Shown piece after piece: positions 54,340 to 64,000 of a stretch of 64,000 nt of DNA. This DNA comes from Hyaloperonospora brassicae (taxonomy: Eukaryota > Oomycota > Peronosporomycetes > Peronosporales > Peronosporaceae). Positions within the stretch are counted from its first letter, which is position 1. Each line of letters starts with the position of its first letter. Location of the stretch: the NCBI GenBank assembly GCA_947650285.1, contig CANTFL010000090.1, forward strand, positions 186,001 through 250,000, written 5' to 3'. The position numbers were made by a program, and so were the translations under genes. Under the pieces are notes generated by a model. It made no database searches, was not told where the DNA came from, and saw only the letters and a program-made list of their open reading frames with translations.

Positions 54340-56000
54340 TCGATGAGTGACGGCACGCGTCATGATTCGTCTTGACTGCTTCAAGTCCTCCCTCGTATCC
54401 TTGCTTTGTCCCGTCGTATAGTGGTCGTCAAGATCAGGTGTTGCGGTACGCAAGAAAATGGTCTGTATCAGCATCAGATGTGTGTATCTGTGCCGCTCGT
54501 GCACAAGTGCAAGTCTGACGAGCAGGATACACCTGAGCATTCGAGCGTCGGACTGTTCACATTTGACGTGCAGTCGTAGATGTGAGCTTTGCGTCGCCGG
54601 CGCGTGAAGCCGGATTTGTGTATGGGGCCGTAGCTCATATCCGCTTGCTAGAAAAAACACGTTTCAAAGATGCCACACGCATTGAAACAGGCTGCCTCAA
54701 ATCCGTCAGTTTCTCCTGCTTCGGATTGAACAACTATCCGGATGTTTCTCGGTCTGAGAAGAGCAGAATCAAGCCATGACCGGCCTTCAAGGTTTTTAAT
54801 GGCCTGTTATTGTTGAATAGGCCTGTCAAAAGCTGGATAGAACGAAGAACATCGTTCTCAGTCTGCATACTGTCAACATCGTGCGTTAACGAGAAAACGA
54901 ATGCGGGTAGAACGCTGACGTCGGATCGAGCAAAAATACCTGACGTTGTCTTGACAGCCGCCTGATTTAGCACCGACAATCATGCCGAGTCGCGATACTG
55001 TACAACTGTCCGCAGGATGTACGAACGAAGCGCCGTCGACGCTGCTGCAAGAAATGTAGGGTTATCTGGCAACATCTCCGGCTAAGAGCATCAACTAATC
55101 GACGAATGCCAAACTATAACCTTGCACATTTCATGGAGTGTGAAGCCCTGGGTTCATGGCTACCACAACGTGCAACGGGCGTGCAGAACTGGTCCAGCTT
55201 TGTGGTGGAAGCGGCAGCGCTCGTACTTTACACATGCACCCAGACAAAAGTGTCAACTGTCAACTTGTATTGAGCAAACGCGTCGCAATACTGGCTACAA
55301 AAGATTGCACGTATGATGAGGATCTTCGTCTTCAACTGTAGGCCGAACTACTCTGGACCGCGGCTATCTACTGCCATGGCGCTGATGTACGAGCGCGTTG
55401 ACCTCGTTGTTGAATATCAGACTGCCTGCGCTGCATGTATCATCATGATGCGACACAAGCTCGATGTCACTAGCACCGTCTGGGATATTATTGAAAGCTT
55501 GGTCTCTTGGAAACCAGTCGTCGACTATCATACATATCTGTCTTCTGTTTCTACCGTCGCAGATGCAGTACAAGCTTGGTCTTCTCTCCAGCACCCACTC
55601 AACGACTATTTCACTGTTTGGGAAACGCGGAGCACCTAAGGCGGTCCACGATTCGTGCGTGCGGCATGGACCAGATTTTCTCATCCCGTTCATGATCGAT
55701 TGCAAGTAGTCTGGTAGAAGCGTACCGTCGGACTTGTACTCAAGCACTCACAGTATCACTGAACACATCCTGTCGATCGTGGTACGACAAGTGTGCTTGT
55801 GTACTTGGCATATACAAAGTGGTATCGTGTGCATGCCATCGACAGCTTCGACACTAGACTAAGCTTTTGACACGAAACATCTCTCTCTTGGTGCACATCG
55901 AATGGTTTGTATTTGTACAGCGAAGTATACGAAAGTCTGCACTCCGATTTCGTGACTAAAGGAGTGTCGTGGTGTCGCGTAGACGTTCACAAGTTCATGT
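54340..56000. other. Intergenic, no gene recognised
   Basis: Opposed frames of 108 (+) and 127 (-) codons at 55313-55747 overlap and show no family motif. Nothing else can be supported. Confidence 0.45.
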
Positions 56001-56001
56001 G

Positions 56002-56446
56002 TGCTACTGGTTTGGCCAATTACACGTCATTGACATCAAAACTGGATCAATGGGATTGCTCGATTGTCAGTATTCTACACTATTTACCTTGCTAAGTATA
56101 TAATGAGGGAGTTTTTCTCTTCGAAGGTGACATTCGGCACTGCTCCACGCATTGGTTGATATAGACCATTTATGAACCAACAAAATCACCAGTACCTGCT
56201 AGACGAGCACAGTAAGTGGAGGGCGAGTTGCCAAATTACGCATTCGTAGGTCACCATAGTCAAAGTGAGATCAGAAAGATCGTATCACAAAGCTATGAGT
56301 ACAGATTCAATACAGTTCTATTTCTCCTTCTACTTATCGCGTTCGTTTGGTGCACATACCTTCCCCTGCAAGCACATTGTGCCTGGAGTTTCGAGCACAT
56401 ACCTACCTTGTCCTATTTCATTACAAAGTAGAGGGTGCCCTTGTAT
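56002..56446 (+). repeat. Element C 5' LTR (worn)
   Basis: Aligns with the LTR at about 60402-60823: CATTGACA, TATTCTxCACT, GCTCCACxxATTGGTTGAT and AGTGGxGxGCGAG blocks occur at matching distances. The ends are degenerate (TGCTACTGG, GTGCCCTTGTATA). Confidence 0.65.
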
Positions 56447-56479
56447 ACCTGATTGCCATTTCTGCCCCGTCCAACGACC

Positions 56480-57480
56480 ATGGACATTCCATCGAGCATA
56501 TACGTGTTGAGTGAGGAAGAGTGTAACTTTCAAGTCACGCGCGAAGGCTTCGCTTATCTTAGTGACATCGAGGGAGCTGTGATCAGGGGTATCGATATTC
56601 GATCGTAGATCCGGGCCTGTAACAAGCGCCATGCTACACGCTCTGAAAAGATACGAGCAACATTTAGAAACATGTAAGTTGATCTAGCAGAAACTCGACG
56701 AGAGCGCAGGACAAAGTAACCTTTCTCCACCATCAAGGTTCCCATCAGTGAGAGCGCAGGACAAAGTAACCTTTCTCCACCATCAAGGTTCCCATCAGTG
56801 AGAGCACTTTATAGAAAACATTACTCACCAATTCGAGCTTTTTGATGTCGCACAAAGCATAAGCTGCTGCTTCCGAGCCGATGAACGCACGTCGACCCGA
56901 GATCTTAGAGCTAAACACCTCCAAACACATCGAAGTCGAGAAAGGCCCCCTGCTAAGATGGTTTCATTGCGTTGTATAACGACATAGGAGCATCTTGCAT
57001 CGTCGATGAGAAAAAAGTCGCATATGTCTAGCCTAACTGGATTGGACGTGTCCATATTTAGGCCTAAAGGCACAAGCTACACGACCGATACGCGTTTAGG
57101 TCGTCAGGATCCTCAATAACCAGCCCATACAAAATTTTGAGCCGCCAAAGGCTGAGTCGAGGGCTCGATCAGAAATCGTACATCTCGACCAGGGTAATTG
57201 TGACGTGCACGCATTCTCTCAACACAAATGTCACATTTCAATTTGCATCACTGCAAACTCAATTCATGACACACATTGATTACGGTGTTTATGCAGGGTC
57301 TCGTAGATGGTCCCGCCTGGACCCATCTGCTCCGCCTGGAAATGAATGCGCTAGAGCAAGTATAATAATGGCGAAGTAGGATGTTTTGCTTAAGACAGGA
57401 TCACGACAACCCGGATTCCTATCGTCCTCTGAGACGACAAAGAAATGGAAGTTGAGAACTGATGGACCTCTGCTGCGTGA
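56480..57480 (+). pseudogene. Element C gag relic
   Basis: DNA matches A's gag start (GAGGAAGAGTGTAACTTTCA, then CTTAGTGACATCGAG), middle (GAGCCGCCAAAGGCTGAGTC) and the stretch ending GATTACGGTGTTTATGCAGG. Frames are lost. A recent 50-bp tandem duplication lies inside. Confidence 0.8.
56701..56806. repeat. 50-bp perfect tandem duplication
   Basis: The unit GAGAGCGCAGGACAAAGTAA... of 50 bp occurs twice without a difference, plus GAGAGC of a third. Confidence 0.97.
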
Positions 57481-57769
57481 AAAGCAAAAGAAAGTGCTAA
57501 AAACGACAATTCATTGTTGAAATAGAATTGACAATTATTGCAAATATATGACACTAGCACACACGTAATGATCCGAATCCATTGGCACGCACAACAGTAC
57601 GTAACGATCATGAGTCAGCCTGAAAAGACCTGAGACGCAGCTACGGTGCTGTTACAAATTTTCAATAGTGCAACGGATCGCCAACAAACAGTATGATGAG
57701 AAGGGTCTAAACGCCTTGCTGGTCCAGCAGCTTAAAGATACTTTTAGGCCTACTGACAAAAGCCGCTCC

Positions 57770-58350
57770 CAGTACACGTCCTCGGTGCGTCACCTTCACT
57801 GGTGATGGGCAAAATCTCATCACAAGATAGATCGAGGTGACATAACACATGTCACTTCACTCTCTAGCCTATTTCGGGGCGTCGACTAACTTTGTTCGAA
57901 TTCCATACCTCCATGATCGCAGGCTCCAGTTTGATGTAAGTAAGATCTAGTCAACGAGATGCGGGTTTTCGTGCAACAAGTGCATCAGTCGTAGTGTAAA
58001 TGTGCATGTAAAATCACGACACGTAGAAGAGGAATAGTTCAAAAATTAATTTATCGATCTGGACTTGGATGACAAATTTGACATTATCCTGATCTACCAT
58101 GTCATAGAGCACACGGGCCATCAAACCGCTAGTAACACCGCTTTGATAGAAATTCACCAAATGTTCAGCTAATGACTTTCTGGTGGCCGTCTTCTCTTGC
58201 TTCCAAGCGTCGAATGGACCAATTAAGTGCTATGGCCAAACGTGTGGTTCGGTCGCACGACTGCACAAGACCTCAATGTTATTGCTCACGACACAAGATT
58301 AAAATCGCACAGCGGCTGTGTCAGAACACAGCCACACAAAGAAACACTAT
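57770..58350 (+). pseudogene. Element C protease and linker relic
   Basis: GGGGCGTCGACTAACTTTGT (57875-57895) matches the protease active-site region of A, followed by CTGGACTTGGATGACAAAT and CGCACGACTGCACAAGA, which match A at 29,650 and 29,850. Confidence 0.8.
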
Positions 58351-58399
58351 TACAAACATGAAATAGAATACGTTCGATACATAAACATGAATGACTTTG

Positions 58400-59110
58400 T
58401 TATACTATCACAGGCAAAAGTGCCTAGACATAGAAGGACCACTACCGCGGGCAGCAGTTATTACTGCTGCCCTTGCACACCGGCCAAATTATTCTTCTGT
58501 ATCGAGAAGGCAACGCATACACGATTGGTCTGTCACAAATGACGGGCGCGCATTCTACCAATAAGTAGGACGTCTCCTCCCGTACGTTCAGCACAAACCC
58601 TCTCTCGACAGTGACGAACACAACCACGATCCCTAATGTTTACGAGATTTTCATGGGATCACGTATCAGTCTCTCAATCTAGTCGTGCAATGAAGAGACC
58701 TGCATACGCAGATGTGAGATCTCCTGCTTTACCACCGCCGTATTGTCGCCAGAGATTGGACAGTTCTTTTAGCAATAAATATGAAACCATAAGCCTGCAA
58801 AGTCTTTTCGCGATCAAGATGATGCCTCTGCCCATTGTTGGCCAGAATGACTAATAGCTCATGTTCAAGATCGTCGCTAGACAAAGAATAAGACCAATTG
58901 ACTCTTTAAGATTAATATAGTCCGATTTTTGATCCGGTCTTCTTGCATCGCCACATTGGTTGGTGAACTCGCGCGGTGGTCAGCGCTTTCTTGTTGATTG
59001 CGTTTTGAATTGTCGCAATATAAAGGGATTTAGAACGAGTTACCTCGCCCGGTGGCGCGAGTATCCACCTTTGTGGTATGGACGGAACACTTCATATTAA
59101 CTACTAAGCC
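58400..59110 (+). pseudogene. Element C GPY/F and chromodomain relic
   Basis: 58415-58540 matches A at 33,400-33,530 (CCTAGACAT, a 10-bp stem, GGCCAAATTATTC, GCATACAC). 58950-59110 matches the chromodomain (GCGGTGGTCAGCGCTTTCTT, GAGTTACCTCGCCCGGTGGC). Confidence 0.8.
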
Positions 59111-60395
59111 ACGTACTCGTACTCATACATCATCACTACGATACCCACTCTGTGTGTAATAAAAGCCATTCTAACGCGTTTCCAAGAAGTATTTAAACTG
59201 CAAAGTCAGAATTGTTTCTGCGTCTCGGAGAAGATGTGCACCCTTCAACAAGGCTTATAAAAAGGGAAGTCTCATAGGGGCACGATTATATTTGTGAACA
59301 CAATTTCGACACGGGTGGCGATATCAGAGACAGGCCAAGTCTGCCTCTGTAGGCAACTGGTACAATTAGTATCGCGCACCGGACAGCGTGCATTCTCAAA
59401 ATTACTGCAAGCAGCATCTATTATGTCAAGGCAGGCTTCACAGCATATATAATGTTTTGGATGAATGCATTCCACGTTTGACCTTACGCATGACCGTCAC
59501 GGTAACCAATGACGTTTTAGCCTTTATCTCTAAAGAATATATCAATGCAACAGTTGTTCTCCGTGCGATGGTCTCTCACGCCAAATATATGACTAAAACG
59601 TGATGAATCCAAGAAAGAGATTCAATCCGCTTGGTGGCCGTCGAGACCCCTATCCATGTCCCGCTGTGATGATAAATCACCTGTGGTGTTCTCAGGAGCG
59701 AGACAAATAATATGGTATTCCCTATATAACTTTGTGATGCCAATCGAAGTAACGACATCACAATCGTGCCGACCACCCGGATCGCTTTGACTTTAACGAC
59801 ACCGAATCGATTTACCGCCAGCATCACGAGTGACACCTTTGCCGTGTCTAACACCCATGTCGCGCTGGTGTGAGGGTGATCGATTTGATTTGGAATTCGA
59901 GCCGTCTGACTCGTTAGACAACCCGAAATGTTTCATACACTTAAACTCGCTGAGACAGTCACCACAGCCAGGCCTCTAAGTTAACGCTTACTCAACAGAA
60001 CTAACGATTGTATTGAGTTAGATGCCACGTCTGCCTCGGCAGATTTTGTGAACGCAAGCTTGGGATCATCGTTGGTATTAGGGCTTGCACACGCGACAGA
60101 TTCAGCGCGTGTGTACCTGCAACGGTTGACGTTGCAGGTGGTGGTAAGTAGCCGCATGAGAATTACCATTCCATCCTCCGTGTTCAATTGCCCGTTCAGA
60201 GATTTCCCACATTCGTGCAGCCGCGATTCTCAGCATATTCGGCTGCATACCGCCTATACCTGTTATTATTAGGATGAAAATCGGAAAAGAGTTGGAATAT
60301 TAACAAGTACATCCTATAATCACAGTCGTCAACCGCTGTCGCCATGTAATCAATCAGGTTTCCATCAGAAAATATAGTAAGTGATCAAAAAGGGG
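59111..60395. other. Element C 3' region, no gene recognised
   Basis: It corresponds in position to the region holding the antisense ORF in A and B, but I cannot align the antisense core here. A 92-codon minus frame at 59576-59854 has no motif. A purine run AAAAAGGGGGGATA at 60388-60401 is the likely worn polypurine tract. Confidence 0.4.
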
Positions 60396-60401
60396 GGATA
60401 T

Positions 60402-60823
60402 TAAACGGGTTAAGGCCGCTACATGCCATTGACACATACGTAGATATTATCGTAATTAATGATATTCTGCACTTTTTATCTTGCAAAGTAAACATAAAGA
60501 ACATCACCTTTAAAGGTGATATCCAGCACCGCTCCACTTATTGGTTGATGCAGGTCTGTATTCCAAGCAAATATGCCACCAATCGCTATCTGGACATGCG
60601 CAATAAGTGGTGAGCGAGTAGCTACACACGATCAGATGTATTATAGAAGAAAAGTATTGAATATGATCAAATACATCTTCGTTTTTGCCACTTTTGCTAA
60701 CGTGCCATTGCTACATAGGTATTTCTGCTTCCAAATGTACGTGTGCGGGAGGGTTTGAGGCACCTACTTATATTGTGGGTAGTGAATTTGATCTATCCTG
60801 TGCTAGTTCAAACGTTTTGTACA
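60402..60823 (+). repeat. Element C 3' LTR (worn)
   Basis: Begins TTAAACGGGTTAAGG just after the purine run; its central blocks match the 5' LTR and the solo LTRs. The right end is uncertain; AACGTTTTGTACA is the best candidate. Confidence 0.55.
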
Positions 60824-61987
60824 CCGTTTCTATCCCCAGTCAGTGAAGACCAGAATAATCGTTTCATTGGAAGAAAGATTGCTTCGATATTTTACTGCTC
60901 TAATAAATTCACGAGATCGTACTAAAAGCACAGATTAGGTTAGACTAGTGACATGTGGACTGTACGTCAGCTTGACCTTGAATGCATCTGAATAACTAGA
61001 ACAAAGCATTGAAAGATGTTGCATGGGCCATAGGACATGCAGCACAACAGAACAGTATCATAGCGCAACTTCATGACCAAGTTGTCAGGTTTCGTTTCAT
61101 TGCAGCGCACGCGTAAATAAACATCATGGATATCGTAAGACGTACTATTATGTAAACACTATTTTACACCCTAATTCCTTTCATGTTGGAGAAGCGTAGC
61201 GTAGGCGGTTTTACAGAACCTGTTTTGCATATTGATAGGCCTGAAATGTGAGTGCATGACTTGCTGTACTTAAACGGTCAGTTTGGGCGTCTTTGTTCAC
61301 ACGCGAAAGAGAAACGGTTTCTGGCTCGCCATCGACACGAATTGTACTTAGTATAATCTGCATCAGCGGCGTCTCCGCAGCACTCACCTTATTGTATAGC
61401 TAACTACATACATAAGTGCAAATAAGATGCAGGGTCTATAACGGTTGTAGCAAGACGCTGATTGATTCTTAAGATTAGTGATGACTATTTCTTGCAATGC
61501 GCGTTGTGACAGATACGTTTATTCTGCAGTGTCTTCCTCGGGAAGGATGTGTATAAAATTAACGAGTCACATCGTCGGGACGCCATCTCACAAGATTAAG
61601 GAATCAAAATGCATGAAGCCTAGGAAAGTAGAAATTAGAGGTGTTATCTACTCGAAATTCAAGGTGAGGTGTACTGTCACCGAAAAAGGACCGCGAAAGG
61701 ATTATAACGCTGGTAAGGCAGGTGCTGTATGTTGTATATGTGACAAAGCGAACACGAGATCTAACCGTTGAGTAGTACTTGGGGGAGCGCAAATCGCCAG
61801 CGCCAGATAATTCGAAAAGGATTGTGGTTGAATAATACGAGCTGGGACGAGTGGCTCACGATCGTGTACCCAAACGTGCCAGATAGCGAGATCGGTGGTG
61901 GCAAGGATGCGATATGCAGTTTACTCTAGGAAGGTTACGTAATCAAAATCGAATTTCACCGGAGATCTCGAGATTGACGATATTTTG
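60824..61987. other. Intergenic, no gene recognised
   Basis: A 97-codon plus frame at 61478-61771 shows no motif. Confidence 0.4.
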
Positions 61988-62215
61988 CGGGATCTCTCAG
62001 AGATCAAGAGATCACCCATTGATCACGGGATCACCCGAAAATCGCAAGATCACCCATAGATCACGGGATCACTCATACACTACGGGATCACTCAGATATC
62101 GCGATATCAACCAGAGATCAAGAGCTCATCTATACATCGCGAGATTACTCAGAGATCACGAGATCATCCAAAAATCACGAGATCACCAAGAAATCGCGAG
62201 ATTAACTAGAGATTG
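61988..62215. repeat. Minisatellite, twelve 19-bp units
   Basis: 228 bp, exactly 12 units of 19 bp with consensus near CGGGATCACTCATAGATCA. Units vary at 2-7 positions but none changes length. Each unit contains two GATC-like cores about 9-10 bp apart. One plus-strand frame stays open across it, reading variants of RSRDH. There are no spacers, so it is not a CRISPR array. Confidence 0.95.
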
Positions 62216-64000
62216 AACATGAAATCAGCTGCGTAAAAGTCGGCTGTGAACCACGCCAAGGTTTCAGATAGAGCGTACTTAATGTAATTCACTTATGTAC
62301 GAAGGCACGATCTTCTGGAGAGGGAGATGCGTGGCTCCGGATGTTCGTATAACATGTAGGCCTAGAGATGTGTTAGTTTGTGGGTTGATTGGTTATCATC
62401 AAACAGAGTTCAGTTTACACGTGTTGACTTCTTCGGGTTGGATTACTGGCCACGCGACGCAAGGAAAAGCTTCATGCTTACATCAAGTGGAATCCTTGAG
62501 CTGTTTAGCCACGGTCCAAGGACTCTCAAACAAAACATCAATTGCTATTGGACGTATCAACGAAGTCTAGAAGAAGGGTGCAAGATCGCGAGACGTCTCA
62601 AGTGGTCAGAAGGCTCGCAAATCAAGTATCTGCTTTGGACAAGGCGATCTCGTAGAGATCAAGGTGACTCATTTTGACCAACTTACAAGCCCATCCGCAT
62701 TCGTGTGAGGTTTCCACGCGACAGCCCAATCTCAATCACGGTCATGTTCGGCATTTACTCGAGTCCACGAGGAAGAGCGCAACCCGCTTCAGCGACGGGT
62801 ACACAAGGTGAGCAAAAGTTACAGCACGGAATCGGAATACAACCTCCGTTAGGCGGCTTTCCAAGCGCCAGTGGAGAGCTGGGGTCGACTCTTCAAACGA
62901 GCGATCGCCACTCCACCATATATACCGCACTAAAACATTCGCGGAAAAAAAGACGGAATGGCTTCAGGTTCGTGCATCAAGGCTCAAGATAGTTCTGGAG
63001 ACACCTTCACTACACTCACTCGATGTCCCGATGGCAGTTAAGGTCAAGATAATTAGTGCCGAATACGATTAATGGCGCTAGAGACCCGTGTGTACTGGAT
63101 CTTTTCGAAGGATGATAATGACAACTCGTGGCTGTTTGCATGAGATTATGTACAATTGCTAGAGAATGCAAAATTTGCGTACGAAAATACGTTATGTGTA
63201 AATTACTTGCGCTGCGCAGATATTTGGGAGAGTCAACGGTGATTCTGCGCGAACCAAAGGTATGATGTCGTGGAACTCCTTCATTACAATGACGTCACGC
63301 ATGTCTGCCGAATAATGCCAAATTGCATGCTTTTCTCGCATTCAGTGCACTTGGTACGAATGGATACGTACTACACACCTCGAAAGCATAGTAATTATAT
63401 GTGTGAACTTACGATGCAACAAGTGAGTGTGACAAGTAAATGTTGAAGACGCTTCCATGGGTGAAGAAGCTGTCGCAATTGTGACAGGTTCTTTATCCGA
63501 AGTCATAATGAAGCACATGTAACAAGTTACTGCAGCAGAATTAAACAATGTCTAAGGCTCATCTTCTCATCTCACAATCTCTCCAAACATCTGCTAACCT
63601 GTAGAGAGCGCTTACCCAGTTCAAATCCACCAACGACCTTTTGCTTTCGCACAGCAAATTGTTCTCCTTGCCGTGCAGCCCCGCTCCTTCTGAGTAGATC
63701 ATGTGACGTGAGTGCTATGCGCTGCTTGTTCAGTCTTCATGTCGTGGTATGGGTTTCTGCATATCGCGGCCACGCCCTCGTAGTCATGGATGAAGTTTGC
63801 TGCCTCTTAAGAAAATTTGGCCCCCGATGTGTAGACTGCGGCAACATGCTGCACAGGACGTGATTATCGTGTGCAACGATTGAGTAGTTACAGTGGCCAA
63901 TACGGAAAACCATGGATGTACGAGCATCGAAAAAAAAGAATTGCCGAAAGATAGATGTGCGAGGCCCTAGTTCCTTATGCAATGTAGACTGGAACAGAGA
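62216..64000. other. No gene recognised
   Basis: Short frames on both strands up to 99 codons, none with motifs. Nothing further is supported up to the window end. Confidence 0.4.

Larger units (their letters stand above)
56002..60823 (+). mobile_element. Decayed gypsy element C, same family as A and B
   Basis: About 4.8 kb. Worn LTRs at both ends, gag, protease, GPY/F and chromodomain pieces appear in order and align with A at the DNA level, but RT, RNase H and integrase are missing between about 58.3 and 58.4 kb. No ORF survives. It is much older than A and B and so informative on which features of the family persist. Confidence 0.8.

Noticed and set aside
55313..55747. Opposed ORFs of 108 and 127 codons as a host gene
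   Set aside because: Both are of equal quality, with no motif, promoter or splice support.
61988..62215. CRISPR-like array
   Set aside because: Units follow each other without spacers; eukaryotic minisatellite.

Overview
The window looks like nuclear DNA of an oomycete, probably of the Peronosporales. Two intact-looking secreted-protein genes have a near match to the oomycete initiator consensus (GCTCATTYYNCAWTTT) 40-60 nt upstream of their ATG. One gene has a short 72-bp GT-AG intron. The rest is dominated by Ty3/gypsy and Ty1/copia retrotransposons, LINE debris and a SINE, typical of the gene-sparse, repeat-rich part of such genomes. Assignment to species is not possible from this window.

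Layout. 0-7.5 kb: a decayed gypsy element of a different family on the minus strand (RT relic 0.9-1.7 kb), followed by degenerate tandem repeats. 8.8-25.8 kb: LINE graveyard (ORF1 relic, AP-endonuclease, RT and four RNase H / zf-RVT relics), cut by a very young Ty1/copia element (10647-15440, LTRs differing at one base, 5-bp target duplication) and by a solo gypsy LTR (24251-24692). 26.2-27.1 kb: host J-domain/zinc-finger gene. 27.7-35.7 kb: full-length chromodomain Ty3/gypsy element A (+). 36.6-38.2 kb: host secreted FAD-linked (BBE-type) oxidoreductase. 40.9-42.2 kb: two adjacent solo LTRs, one carrying a tRNA-derived SINE. 43.6-51.6 kb: sibling gypsy element B (-), so A and B form 8-kb inverted arms around the oxidoreductase gene. 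52.8-54.1 kb: host secreted 2OG-Fe(II)-oxygenase-like gene with a Cys-rich tail. 56.0-60.8 kb: a third, decayed member of the A/B family (C). 62.0-62.2 kb: a minisatellite of twelve 19-bp units.

Most interesting observations. (1) Elements A and B, their LTRs and solo LTRs are packed with perfect short inverted repeats (6-14 bp stems, small loops) one after another through coding and non-coding sequence. The copia element and the other gypsy relic next door do not show this. Between family members the loops change freely and stem bases change in compensating pairs. (2) A and B share an antisense ORF of about 530 codons at their 3' end, with an acidic N-terminus and a coiled-coil-like C-terminus, which in part overprints the sense linker before the chromodomain. 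(3) A and B share several ORF-breaking lesions, so their common source was already defective, or else decodes unusually. (4) Element A has perfect target duplications but mismatched LTRs, so it is a mosaic.

Only three loci look like ordinary host genes. Apart from the copia pol ORF, every retroelement ORF seen here carries at least one break.
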